A stretch of 64,000 nt of DNA from Dermanyssus gallinae (lineage: Eukaryota; Arthropoda; Arachnida; Mesostigmata; Dermanyssidae): contig QVRM01002482.1 of the NCBI GenBank assembly GCA_003439945.1, positions 1 to 64,000 of the forward strand, read 5' to 3'. Both the position numbers and the translations under genes were made by a program. Below the pieces are notes generated by a model, which was not told where the DNA came from, did no database searches, and was given only the letters and a program-made list of their open reading frames with translations. The stretch's first letter is position 1. Each line of letters opens with the position of its first letter. This document shows positions 11,650 through 23,366 of the stretch, piece by piece.

Positions 11650-11967
11650 CCCTAAGCTCATGAAATACAAAAATTGCGCTTATTTTTTTTTAACATTATG
11701 TTTAGTTCCTCCGCTGCATCCCGCGTGCATTTAACATTTGTTAAACCTCGCAAGTGGCCCCGCCCTAAAACTACCATATTGTCAGCAAACAACAGCATTG
11801 TTGTATTGATATATATACATCCTTTTACTCTTCCTGACACCCTCAACTCGTGCTATTAATCTTTCGAGCTATCCTCTCTATATATACATTAAACAAATCA
11901 GCATTTAATTTGTCCAACTTAACGGACATCTTTGCCTACCCCCTTAGCGACAATAAACTCTTTAGAC
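11650..11967 (-). pseudogene. LINE-X RT, motif B-C segment
   Basis: The minus strand gives RQRCPLS and LFNVYIERIARKI in neighbouring frames. LLFADNMVVLGRG follows at about 11755-11800. These are RT motif B ('GxRQGCPLS..LFNxYIxxI') and motif C ('LFADDMVVL'). The second catalytic aspartate of motif C is Asn. The segment joins logically to the RT fingers/palm at 13949 onward, about 2 kb to the right. Between the two sits the RLE-A/(TTA)n block, so this LINE was split by a later insertion. Confidence 0.75.
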
Positions 11968-12106
<139 letters not shown>

Positions 12107-12317
12107 GTATTTATTACATGTTAAACGATGTTACAGTTGAGAGGTCTGAACGTATTATTGCAAAGTTTTTTAAATAATTAGTTCACTCCATGGCGCCTAA
12201 AATAGATGCCGCGTTTCCTCTGCAAACGGCCAAGGACAACGCTTGCCTCAAGAATTGACCCTCTCTTCGGTCGTTCGTGACCTCCTGAATTCGCTTACTC
12301 AAATCTTTGAGAAATGC
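12107..12317 (-). pseudogene. RLE-A copy A, 5'-truncated 3' end
   Basis: Only 211 bp of this copy survive. From 12317 to the TGA at 12183-12185 an undamaged frame encodes the last 44 residues of the ORF2 protein, including RREGQFLRQALSLAV and the terminal GAME. The neighbouring copy B ends RREGEFLRQLLSLAV...GSME. The 3'UTR (12107-12182) also matches copy B, e.g. 'gttacagttgagaggt' against 'gttacaattgtgaggt'. The 5' end sits directly on the (TTA)n tail of copy B and the 3' end has its own (TTA)n tail. This is the structure of an abortive insertion into a TTA repeat. Confidence 0.9.
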
Positions 12318-12432
<115 letters not shown>

Positions 12433-13939
12433 AATATTGTTTAAATGTTACAATTGTGAGGTGTGAACGTGTACTCCTTGTCTTCTTCTAACTCCTAAAT
12501 ATTATTCCATGGAACCGACAATACAGCCGGCGTTCCCTCGGCACACAGCAAGCGACAGCAGTTGCCGTAGAAACTCGCCTTCGCGCCGATTCCCTGTGAG
12601 ATCTGTAATCCGTTGGCCCAGCTCACTGATGAATCTCTTGATCCCCCTTACCGGGCCCATTGTTTCCATCGATATTGGCACTACGATATAACTTGTCTCC
12701 AGTTCTTGGTACTTGCGTTTTTTCCCATTATCTGCGCGCTCGGCAACCCATCCCGCTTCTAGTGAACTGTGGCGTATATACGAGGGAGCCACTGTACAGG
12801 ACACTGTAGCATCCCATACCAAGCATCTGCCGTTAGCCCATAGCGGGATTGTTACACCGTCTGGTCTTTTGTCGTCATGAAGTCCTATTCTGGGCTCGAG
12901 CGTGCTTGGTATACCAGCTTTGCGTAAGGCTCTTCTTATAATTGCATTGATTTCAGCGTGTCTAGAAACTCTACCATGGCTTTTGATGCAGCTAAGAGGG
13001 TGAAGTCCATCCTCAGTTACTGTGGTACCACATGCGCGGCAACTGTAGGGGTTGCAAACCGGGGCACCTATTCGAAGAGCTGTTACCATGCGGAATGAGG
13101 TGTTGTCCAGCATGGTACCCAGCTGCGGGGAAGGGAGACACTTTAGAAAGCCTCCACTAAATGTGTCCCGTGCTGCCAGAAAGACAGCTTTTTCCACTGG
13201 AGATTGGAGGTTGTCTAACAGCTCTCTAGCTGCAGCGCTGCATCTGTAGGAGTCCAATGTATGCTGTGTGGGACGTTCTTGCCAGGGGCCTGGTCTAATT
13301 GTTTGTCTAGCTATTAGCTCTGCAGCGTCTTTGGCTCTTGTGATTCCTTGGCGGATGTCTGGTTCGACCAACGTTTTTGCGAGTTTACCAAATTCCAATA
13401 GAGACGCGGCATAGCACATGGGAGCCAGCTCCGCCGCTGATCTAATACCAAGTCCTCCTTCGGCAATTGGAAGGGTTGCTCTTTTCCAAGTGTCATCATG
13501 CAGGTCGACGTTTAATACTTTACCTAAAATGCTTCTTGCGGTATCGTCGTAAGCTTGAAGATCTTCGTGGCATTTAATAGCTGGTGAAGTGCGCAGAGTA
13601 TAGTTAAGCTTCGGCGAGCCCAAGCTGTATCTCCAGATGCACAGAGCTGCTTGCGAATGCATCGCCGTTAAGCAAGAGCGAATTTGCTTCAGTCCAGTGC
13701 ACTTTTCTTTAAGGGTCTTTGAAATCGATCGTAAGCTTATTGGGGCTCCCAGAAGCTCCAGCTCGTCTAAGTCAACGCGCCTAGATTCTGGCAAGACATT
13801 CGAAACCGCCCTAAAAATTTCATCCTGTTCTTGGGCATTACCTCCTAATGTAATGACTTCACACTTAGAGGCATTGAGGCTAAGGCCTCCCTCTTCTGCA
13901 AAATTCAGTACGTTGATAATATCACCCACAACCAGATTA
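12433..13939 (-). CDS. RLE-A copy B: LINE ORF2 C-terminal half with restriction-like endonuclease
   Basis: This is an open frame of 475 codons (stop 12502-12504), the C-terminal half of a non-LTR retrotransposon protein. It begins just after the RT catalytic box with a thumb segment (GLSLNASKCEVITLG, ELLGAPI). A connector follows with KLNYTLRTSPAIKCHEDLQA and TLPIAEGGLGIRSAAELAP. Next is a CCHC knuckle, CRACG...GLHPLSC, then RHAEINAIIRRALRKAGIP and the candidate RLE active site RPDGV...LVWDATV...KKRKYQEL, the PD...D...K pattern of R2/R4-type LINEs. The end is FLRQLLSLAVCRGNA. No RT palm or N-terminus is present, so it cannot act alone. The 5' junction lies in a short (ATT)n at 13934-13948 inside LINE-X. 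That the intact frame means recent insertion is inference. Confidence 0.88.
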
Positions 13940-13948
13940 TTATTATTT

Positions 13949-15580
13949 GAACCGTGTTATTCCTGTAAATTTATTTTAGTAACTCCACCCAGCTTCTTTC
14001 AAAACCCTTCTGAACATAATTTGATACAACTTTGATCTGTCTACCAAATCATACGTTTTTAAGATCTGAAAACCTTGCTACACGCCCTTGTCCCTGCAAT
14101 TTCAATACTTTCACAACCTGACTGAATAAAAAATATGATAATCTAGCTTATACCCTTTCCTAAATCCGCACTGTCATTCTGTTATTTTCCCATTTGTCTC
14201 TAGAGTACTCTGTACTCTATTTTAAATACGTGCATAACGGTTTGATAAGTTATATGTGTATTTGTGATTAGTCGTCTATTTTGCAAGCGTCATTATCTAC
14301 CCCTTCTTTGGGAAAAAGAGAAACACTTCTCTTGTGTTAACTTTCTAAGAGTCTTTCCTCTAAATATATTATTAAATTGCTTTATTAGATACTGCACGTA
14401 ATTCCTTCTCAACGGCTAGATATTTCCAACCAACATTTCGTTAAGAACACACGCCGTTTTTGGAATTATTTTCTTTACCAGGCCTTCGATCTCATCTGCT
14501 ATGGCCGTAATCTCCGTGCTAGTTCTTGCCCTTTCTACACTGTTTAAACCAGATGTACAAAAGTGCTCGTAACGGGTCCATTTCCCTTACTGTGTATGTT
14601 CTTTTCTACTCCTTATTTGTTATTCTTTTTTCCTGTCTTAGACAGTCCCAAAACTGTTTTGTCTCCTGTCCCATGGGAGCCCCCAGAATACTGTTGAATT
14701 ATCTCCTCTACATTTTTATTTGCATTGTGTATTATCATTTAGGTTCTATTCTTGGCTTTCTTGTGATCGGCCCAATTCTCTTCTGTCTTGCCTACGTTCT
14801 TTCCCATACCTTTCTATGCTCCCTACTCCACCCTTTCCGCTCTAATTCTGCCTTATGTTTGTATCACTCCACCACTGTCGTCCCCTTTCCTTTTGAACTC
14901 CGCTTCTTATCGTACAGTTATATGCGTCATTAATGTTCCTATGCATCTCGTCTACCAGCTTTTCTCCATTTACCACTAAGCGTTGTTTTATGTATTCTAC
15001 TTTCTGCGCCCATTTGTGTTTATCCAAACATTTATTTTGTACAATTACCTGCCCCGTCTTCTTCTTTGTCTAGCTCACTTCTGCCCAATTACGATCACCG
15101 ATCATCCAGTACTGTATATTTTCTCTTTAGCTATCCTGAATTCCTCTACCCAGTTATCCATTTTACCTACAGTCAGTACATAGTCTGCACCTAACTTTCT
15201 ATTTCCCTATGTGTATGTATATCTATCCTTCTTCTACCCGCGGGTCCAACTTTAAAATTTGGCCCCGCACGACTCTGCTAATTGTATCAGTCTCCTGCCC
15301 GCTATGTCTTCTAGTCCGTCCAGCTGTTCGATATGTGCATTCCAATCTCCCAAACACACTACCCCTTCCTTACCTTAATATTTCCCAATTCGTTTAAGTA
15401 TTCTTCTAAATAGCTGCTCATTTTTTTCCGTGCGGCTTTTCCGTGGGCCATTATATACCCCCAGAATTGCCCATACTGTCCCTTCCAGGTGTATCTCTAT
15501 AATCACCAGATCCTTCATTTTAGCATTACTAACTTCTTCGTACGAAATCGCGTATCTCGTTATAATTCCAACTTTCCCAA
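13949..15580 (-). pseudogene. LINE-X ORF2: endonuclease, linker and RT fingers
   Basis: This is the 5' part of the LINE split by RLE-A. Endonuclease motifs read leftward: GTVWAILGVYNGP at about 15460-15500, VVCLGDWNAHIEQLDGLED near 15310-15350, LIQLAESCGAKF near 15255-15290 and DYVLTVGKMDNW near 15150-15190. GDWNAHI is the APE-type 'GDxNAH' box. The linker has HRNINDAYNCTIRSG and RQWWSDTNI (about 14850-14940). RT finger and palm pieces follow, such as VFLFPKEGVDNDACKI near 14300 and LKLQGQGRVARFSDLKNV near 14050-14100. Stops and frameshifts are scattered throughout. The right end stops at a (TA)n repeat. Confidence 0.75.
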
Positions 15581-15602
15581 ATATATATATATATATATAT
15601 AT
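15581..15602. repeat. (TA)n microsatellite
   Basis: (TA)11 at the right-hand boundary of the LINE-X endonuclease region. Confidence 0.95.
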
Positions 15603-15829
15603 CACCTTTATTGAAAACGGAATATTACGATAGAAGTTGTTCACAACGTCCACACGAGCAACCGAGAGTGGATGAGGACCCCACTCCGGAGATTATTAAG
15701 TCTTAGAACAAAATATCTAGTAATAATATTTTGAGGCGCGTTTAAACACGCTCAGGTGGTAGACAGCACCGACGAGCAACTCGTTTCACAAATTTAACCT
15801 GCACGCTCTGCAAAAAGTCGACGTCTCTT

Positions 15830-16450
15830 TTATAAAATAGCACCCATACGTGAGAGCAAAGAGCCTACCTTAGTACCACTAAGGTTTGATACAACTTTAA
15901 TCACGCATGATGATTTTGTATAATGAAGGACCAAATTATGAGATTGCACATTCCTTTGAAAACCTCGGCTGGACCTAAGTTTCATTTGGCGGTCGAGATG
16001 ACCAAGATTTTTGTAGAGTAAGACATCAGGAATTTTTTGGTCATTTAGCATACACTGAACAGTATTTGGAATTATTTTAAGAACGGCAGACATAGAAGTA
16101 GATACCTGCGAGCAGTTTTTTTCTTCCCATAAGAATACAGCATCAATCGCTTTCTGTTGTGTTGTTGTATTCTTTGCCTCAACATAGATTTTAAAATCGT
16201 CTGCATATAGCTTATAAGTAACACCAATATCTTTAGGCATAGCTTCGAGATTCTGCACAAATATTGTGTACATTAGGGGGCCTAACCATGAGCCCTGCGG
16301 AACACTAGATACACACCTGCCAACGGCGGAAAAGCTATCCTCAACTTAGATGACAAATGTACGGTCATGTAGGTATGCTCTACACCAGTTTATGATATAT
16401 ATATTTTGCAGCATTTTGCATAAAAAGCTATTGCCCATGTCTGCTTGTTC
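15830..16450 (-). pseudogene. CR1/Jockey-like LINE RT fragment
   Basis: This RT palm fragment is read leftward. It runs from NWCRAYLHDRTFVI near 16350-16400 through VSSVPQGSWLGPLMYTIFV (motif B) near 16260-16300. Then comes TYKLYADDFKIYVEA (motif C) near 16190-16230 and a thumb with YKNLG. Both catalytic aspartates of YADD remain. An in-frame stop lies before motif B and the frame fades after about 15830. The 'YADD-x-KIY' spelling also occurs in the plus-strand fragment at 23848, so the two probably belong to one family. Family placement is by motif style only. Confidence 0.8.
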
Positions 16451-16518
16451 AACATAAGTATATATATATATATAGGGCAACACAGGCAGACACGGGCGAT
16501 AGATTTTTATGTAAAATG
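16412..16518. repeat. Inverted duplication of LINE RT segment around (TA)n
   Basis: The left arm 16412-16449 and right arm 16479-16518 are imperfect inverted copies. Both encode AD(M/T)G(N/D)xFLCKM from the same RT region. They flank a short (TA)n at about 16459-16474. Two LINE fragments therefore meet head to head here. Confidence 0.7.
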
Positions 16519-16519
16519 C

Positions 16520-18934
16520 CCTGAATGGTTACAATTTTTTGAATTGTGTAATTACGGAAATTTTAATGAGGAATTATTGAATTGGAATAAATTTTCCGTC
16601 CGGAGAGTGTATATGTAAGTGAGCTTAGGCTGTGCTTTAAACACAACGCTGGGAAAGCTGGTTACTGCTGTCACTCAAAGATATATTCGCAAACCAGTTC
16701 TTCTGCATTTCTTTGCTTAACCATAGTTTTATATTTTAAGATTAAGGGAGGAACAACATGTTCTTTAATACCGCTAGTTGTATAAACAAAAAATAGCAAA
16801 AAAACGGCAAAACGCTATGGTGTATAGTAGGCGAGTTCTTCAATCATTCATCTTCTCTTTTGATCTTTACTTCTGCTCTTCGTGCTCTCCTATTTCTAGT
16901 TGCTGATTGTCAATAGTCGCTTCTGAATCGTTATTTCTGTTGTTATTACTGCTGGCACTGCTGCTGCGAATGTTGATAATTGTGTTGTTGTTGGTGTTGC
17001 TGTTGTTGTTGCTGCTGTTGCTGCTGCTGCTACTATTCATTGCTTGGACCCGTTAAGGGGCGGGATCAATGTATAGACAAGTCGGTGCTCATTCGAGGGG
17101 TAAAAGGGCGACGAGGTGATGGAGCTAAGCAGACTCAGCAACTTCACGCGATTGCATCGCTCTTATTCCTCTGTGCTACAAGGGCAGCAGCAGCAGTACT
17201 CATTGCAAAACACGTTCGTGGTCGTTTACACAGAACAGCGCCCTCGGCCAGGGTACCGCTTGCACCGCCGGGTGGTTGCTGCCCAATCGAAGAATGAATA
17301 AATGACAAATGAAAACGGGCGCACACAGAATGAATAACAAACGCGAAATATTTCCTCGCTCGTTTGCGCTCTTTTTGCTCTTCTATTACGTTTCGTTTTT
17401 GTTCGTTCTGTTTGTCGATTCCCAATTCAAGATCGAGAGAGTCGGTCGGTCGGCCGCTTGCGAGTTGCGTTTGCTTGCCTCTCACTATCTGTCTCATCTG
17501 TAAATCTACAATATATCTCTCTCAAAATAAAAATAAAATCTCTCTACGTATAGATGATATGCAGGTCCTTATTCTGTCCATCGTCTTGCTTGACTCGGAG
17601 TAGACTTGCATCTGGAGCCAAATCATGTGGTCTGCAGAACTTTCAAAGGGTTCGAAAATTGTGACGATCATCAATTGACGTCACCGACCAAAGCCTCTCA
17701 GTCCTTGTCTCGTACTATTCGCGTATCTCCCCCACCCATCTCTCTCTCGCTCGCAAAGATTGTCCTCACGGAGGCTATTCGTATTTTTATTCTTCTATTA
17801 TTCCCTTTAAATGGATGCGCTCTATATTATCTTTAAATAAATGTTGTCCAAATTCTAGCAATCTTGTCTACCAGCCGATAAATTATTACACGGTTCTAGC
17901 TGGTATTAACGAGCAATGTCTTACTAGTGTCATTGACGGGCCCACGCACGCTGCGAGCGGGGAAACTTCTGACGAGATCGAGATTTCACCTTGAATCTTC
18001 TCAGATAGTTTGTAAAACTGTGTAACTTCTTAAACCTTACAACTATATTTCTATTGATAGGTCAACACATGTATCTATATACGCAAAAACAATACGGTGA
18101 CATTAAGTTCTAACTAAACTTTTTTCTACAGAGGAGCAGACCAACGCATTGGTACCACCAGGCAGGAGCGGGGCATTACTAATACTAATAACTGCATAGC
18201 GCCACCATCAAACATCATAGGACAAATTGCACATTTGTTTGCGTACCGACGAGCGTGTGCGCAAAGAAAACATAGCGTACGTGGATACGATATTTTATCG
18301 GCTGCAACATCCGATAACGTTAATAACATTAACACTATTACTAGTCAATAAAAAGCAAACTACATTTATCGGCGCGCCAGACATCCGGATGTCTGGAAAT
18401 GACGGTTAGGCGCACGTGTGCATGGTGTCAACACGTCTGGCCATGATGAGGTAACACGGAACTCTGGGGGGCGGGGGGGAGGGTAGAAATTAATAAAAAC
18501 TGCGTGCGAGCTTCAGCCTATGCAGCAAGCCGTTTTTGGGCGTTTCGTTTTTGATCATCGCCAATATGCGGCGAGGTTGTCGCGTGCAGCAGGGCACATT
18601 ATTTAGGATGTGTGCTTACCATAACGAACGCTTTGCCGTATGTTTTGCCATCGTTTTGCACAGTGCTTGCTGTGTTTGCGCTTCCGCTCCGTCTACCTAT
18701 CTAATGTGGCGTAGATATGTGGCCGTCGTGCAGCGCCCATAAATATGCCCTGCTGCAGGAAAGGTTCGGGGGCCGCATGCGGTTTGCCGCTCTCCCCGTT
18801 ACCCCGTTTGCTCTCGTTATTTCGCCCACTCTCAAACTAATTAACCTAAGCATGCATTTGTGTGGCGATCTATCCATCGGTCCATTGTTTCATTACCGAG
18901 CCGCAAACTGGACCCTGGCCATCTAGACAATGTT

Positions 18935-18938
<4 letters not shown>
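16520..18938. other. No gene recognised
   Basis: A TTG/CTG-rich tract at about 16935-17040 is followed by moderately GC-rich sequence with overlapping open frames on both strands that match nothing I know. A perfect 20-bp palindrome lies at 18377-18396. Confidence 0.5.
18377..18396. repeat. Perfect 20-bp palindrome
   Basis: ccagacatccggatgtctgg equals its own reverse complement, with no spacer. No function is assigned. Confidence 0.9.

Positions 18939-18992
<54 letters not shown>
18939..18992. repeat. (TA)n then (GA)n
   Basis: About 54 bp of TA, followed to 19010 by a short GA tract. Confidence 0.95.
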
Positions 18993-18993
<1 letters not shown>

Positions 18994-19441
18994 GAGACAG
19001 AGAGAGAGAGAAAGCCCTGACCATGGCGTATGCGCCGGCGTTCCGCGCTCAGAAGGCCAGTTGCTGCCGATGAGAACGAGCTCTACGTGCTGGAGCCGCT
19101 ACACTGCACTCTTACCCCACGTCTAGCTCCCTTTTCCCGTTATCTATATATTCAATGATGTGCCGATCGACGATTGCCGGTAGTACGCGCATACGGCCCA
19201 GCCCAGCCCTCCTCCTTAGGCCACACGGTAAAGCGCTGTGGCGTGCAATGCCTGTGTCAGTCTGTACGCTCAATTGGCTGTCATGTCAAAATGCCAAGCT
19301 TGTTAACAAAGCTGTCCGTCAGACTCGTGGCAGAAACTCTCTTGTTTGCTACGACGGATTGAAGGTTTTTGCTTATATGCACACGTGCAATTACTAATGA
19401 CTATATATATATATATATAGTTGTTAAAATGTTATTATATA

Positions 19442-19510
19442 ACTTTTTATGTTAGCACTTTGGAGTGAACAATTGTCTCCGCGTTAACGTGTGGTTACGA
19501 ATCCTCTAAC

Positions 19511-19512
<2 letters not shown>
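19442..19512 (-). mobile_element. Solo 3'UTR fragment of the 25-kb RLE element
   Basis: These 71 bp match 25098-25168, the 3'UTR of the RLE element at 25.1-28.8 kb, with four mismatches by my count. A shared block is 'tgttagcactttggagtgaa'. (TA)n runs lie close by on both sides (19402-19420 and 19513-19563). The simplest reading is an extreme 5' truncation during retrotransposition. A SINE borrowing the LINE tail is an alternative. Confidence 0.8.

Positions 19513-19563
<51 letters not shown>
19513..19563. repeat. (TA)n microsatellite
   Basis: About 51 bp of TA directly abutting the solo RLE 3'UTR fragment. Confidence 0.95.
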
Positions 19564-19565
<2 letters not shown>

Positions 19566-21651
19566 AACATATTATGTACTAGTCATTTTGTAATTAAGTA
19601 AAAAAGTAATATAAATTTAGGAAAAACTAAAACAATCTCTTCCAGCGCAGCCAAACTCAATTGACCATAGAATCTTCACTACTAAGACTTCCATTTCAAA
19701 AATACACCTCGAAAAATGAACACATTATCCAGTCGTAAGCCTAAATTATGACCAGGTACGCGTAACATAATCAAACATAACAACGCATAGAATATGCGTC
19801 GTTATAGTAGGCGATTATAATCGAATAGCAATAGTCGAATAGCGATAGTGGTCTTTGTTTGTTCTAGAAACGAGCACTATTCTTAAGGTTGCCGTAGATA
19901 TTTCACGACCACGTTCAAAACGTAGTATATTTTGAATTTAAGAGGTGCAGTGCTAGAGAGTGCAAGAGGCATGACTGCTTGATTTGAGACTGAAACACGT
20001 AAGAATGTGTTACGAGTAATTACCGTCATCCAAATAGGCAGCACATGCTCGAGATAGCAAATGCTAGGTCAAACTTCACTACTGAGAGGGTAAAGACGCA
20101 AGCTTTTTCCAGCTTTGTGAATTATCGACCCATCTGTAGACCCAGCTGTAGATTTCATATAGCGTTACACGGCAAGCATTTAGTAGCTCCTCATAGAGCC
20201 TCAACACCGTGCGCGCTGGTGTAGTAGCCGCTTCGAACATTGAGCGATTATCGGGAGAACGACACATGAACACAACAAAATAATGTGGAGGCGGCCTTTG
20301 TCATGCGTTGGCCTCTGATCGTACTTCACTGTACAAGCAGCTTGATGTAGCATTTTTCTTTCGGTCTCCGCTTTCTCTCCTCCATCTCTCTCTCTTTCTT
20401 TCTCTTTTTCGGTAGTTCTGTATCAGAATTTTGTGCTGTCGCTGCATCTCGTAATAGTGGTGGTGGTGGTGGCCAATGACGGGGGAGATGTCACCATCTC
20501 TAGCCATACCTCTTACTTTGATTAGCCGAATAGATGCAACCAGCTTCCGTCTTTCGATCGTCCGTTACCGCACTTTTCTTTCATTTTCTTGTTGTTCTGC
20601 TTCTTCTTCTACTTCTTCACACTATCATCCTCTTCCTCGACTTGACGTTGTTGTTGTTGGACGTGGACTTTGGGACGAGACACTGCTCATAGGATTTTTT
20701 GCGCAGACTCGAATGGTCGCTCGGTCCGCCGGCCCGCCTCCCATTAAGCCCCACCTGCTGCCCCTGTTTCTACCGCCGCCGCTGCTGCGGCTGCTGCTTT
20801 CCCATTGACCACAATGGCTTCCCCATCATTATTCCACAGCGAGTGGACTTTCCCGCTGTAGCGTCATGTCGGTTTCGCTGGCTGACTTGCTGGCAAACGG
20901 ACAGACGGAGAGGCGGCCGGGCGCGCGCATCTTGCCTGGTGACTCGGTGACTCCGTCCGGGCCATGTTGCAGCGTCTGTCAGGTTGACGCTAACGTTGCT
21001 ATTTCGTTAGCTCATCATTCTTCCGGTGCCGCTTTGACGTGCTACTCTTCCGTGCCGCTTCACGCTACCACCGATGCGAATGGGTGGGTGGGTGGGTGGC
21101 TGGGTTTGTTTCGGCAACCACCGCTCTGCTGGTGATTCCAGCACGCTTGTTCTTCTCGTCTTGTTTTTTGTTACGCCCCTCGTTCACGCCTGACTTGCCT
21201 TTACCCACCCCGTAGCGGGCCCGCCTGCCCCCGCCTCGCGCCACTGTTCCGGCCTTAACGAATTTAGGCCGAGACGTCTGAGATCGGCCTGCTGCTGCTG
21301 CTACTGCTACTGCTGCTGGTAGCGGTGGTGGTGGTTTCCTCCCGTCCTCCATCTGCCTGTCCATCCATCTCATCGTTGTTCGTTCGCTCGTTTGTCGACG
21401 ACCCATCGAGGGCCCATCAAAGCATCAGCATTGCGTGTGATGGACACCTACGCCGGCTACCGCACGACTGCTACTGTAGTCGCTGCAGCAACAGCAGCAG
21501 TTGCGGCTGTTGTCATATGTCGTTCTTGTTGTTATTGTTATAGTTATTGCGGCGCTTACGGCAGTCGTGGCAGTAGGCGAGGGCTAGTAATAGCGGCACA
21601 GCATTGTAGGCCGACTCACACCGACTAGAGGCGACACAGAACGGAACAACA

Positions 21652-21652
<1 letters not shown>

Positions 21653-21689
<37 letters not shown>
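21653..21689. repeat. (TA)n microsatellite
   Basis: About 37 bp of TA. Confidence 0.95.
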
Positions 21690-21691
<2 letters not shown>

Positions 21692-22540
21692 AGACAAAAT
21701 ATATGACTACACGTATGTGTGAATCTTGTTCACTACATATATGTACGTACGGCAGGAGTCTCTCTTTCTAGCGATGTGATCTCCGTGACGCGCGCGCGAA
21801 TTATGCGTGGTGTAGGCACCTTCCTTGCGAATAGAAAGTTGGTCAGATGTGTAAACTTTCTATAGTAACATTCTATAGTAACGTCCAGACGATCACGCAG
21901 GACATACGATGCAAATTATGTCATGAAGGTTTAATATCTGTATATATAGTCGTGGTCCGTTTGAGGACTGCCAGGGCAAAATCTAAGAGGATAGGCTACT
22001 GCTGCCAACTCCGGACCGACTAATTGGCGACCTGGACCTCGTGTAACTGTTGCAGTAGTAACAGCTCACCGGGTAGAAACCAAAATTACATGCAGACATT
22101 AATTACTCGTCTGTTGCGTTGTTAGCTAAGAAGGTGTGCGCTGCCAGAGCACATTCTTGCATATCTAGAGAACCACAAAAGCAATTCGTATACATAAATA
22201 GAATACGAACTTTTTATAGAGAGCCTTCCGTATACGATATCAACAACGTGTTTGAATGATATTACAATATCAGGACACGCATTCGTGCTTCATCTCAGAT
22301 AAGCATTCAGAACACTTCATTGCTAAGGACACCACGCTGGACGCATGTGATATGCGTCGACTGGCAGACAAGTTTGCCATGTCACCGCTTACTTATAATA
22401 TATAATGTATTCTATCTATGTGTACAACACCATACTATACTGGGGCTGGACGCCACAGAATGTCTAACAGGAGTCGAATGCGTTTATTTATGGCGTAGTC
22501 GGCATTTATTTATATATTATAGAAGACGATGTTTTAAAGC

Positions 22541-22594
<54 letters not shown>

Positions 22595-22612
22595 ATGCGT
22601 GTGTGTGTGTGT
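22541..22612. repeat. (TA)n-(GT)n compound microsatellite
   Basis: TA units to about 22586, then an interrupted GT run. The IYIYIY/VCVCV open frame across it is an artefact. Confidence 0.95.
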
Positions 22613-23009
22613 AAGTGCAGCATCACAGCATACTAAACATACCCAGAGCAGCCACACAAACCGCATATATATATACAACCTGTATTTACATATGCACAAC
22701 GTAGGCTACCTCTGCAATAAGGTACGCACTCGATTGTATGACCAATAGTAATGTAAGGCTCAATATTACTACGTACTAAAAGGTTAATAAATTTCATAAT
22801 TATATATGTATATAATTATATACGTTTCTGTATTGTACACTCATACCCAGTTGTTGTCGTCATAATATACTCTGGTGTGTTACGTGCTGAACACGGGTGC
22901 ATGGTAGCTGTTCACATTTGCCAGGTTGCTGTCAGGGCAATGCCACTTCTGTTGTGGCCGAACGCGCCAGGTGTGGGCTCCACACAGCGCTGCTTAGTCT
23001 TTGGTCTGT

Positions 23010-23010
<1 letters not shown>

Positions 23011-23047
<37 letters not shown>
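23011..23047. repeat. (CTAT)n microsatellite
   Basis: Nine CTAT units. The LSIYLSIY open frames are artefacts. Confidence 0.95.
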
Positions 23048-23336
23048 GACGACCGAAAAAACATCACTTTTACCCCTGTCGCGGGGCTCCCCTTGTCTTC
23101 GTGCTCATTTGTGGCGGGAATCTCATCAAGAGTGTCGTGCAATTCAGTTTTCCTCCACTCAGCAGGCTCTACGCAGCCCGCCAAGGGCCCAAGTAAAGCA
23201 CAAATGAGAAAACGGGAGCATCTGTGGGGGGAGAGAAAGGAGCAACATGACAGACTGTCGGCCCGCTATGAACTATCTTGTGTGCGGCCCAGAATTCGAT
23301 CACCTTGTAAGATTGGGCTAGCTGGGATGCGCCGCT

Positions 23337-23366
23337 GAGCCTGACAAGTCTCTGCTTGTCAGGCTC
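23337..23366. repeat. 12-bp perfect hairpin
   Basis: gagcctgacaag (23337-23348) and its exact complement (23355-23366) are separated by a 6-nt loop, tctctg. It is not in a recognised gene, and a transcription-terminator role is not implied in a eukaryote. Confidence 0.85.

Noticed and set aside
13934..13948. Simple target-site duplication for RLE-A copy B
   Set aside because: The short (ATT)n at the 5' junction and the (TTA)n tail cannot be told apart from repeat sequence, so no duplication can be defined.
14526..14933. 135-codon hydrophobic plus-strand frame resembling a membrane protein
   Set aside because: It is antisense to the LINE-X linker region, whose minus-strand motifs (RQWWSDTNI and neighbours) explain the sequence.
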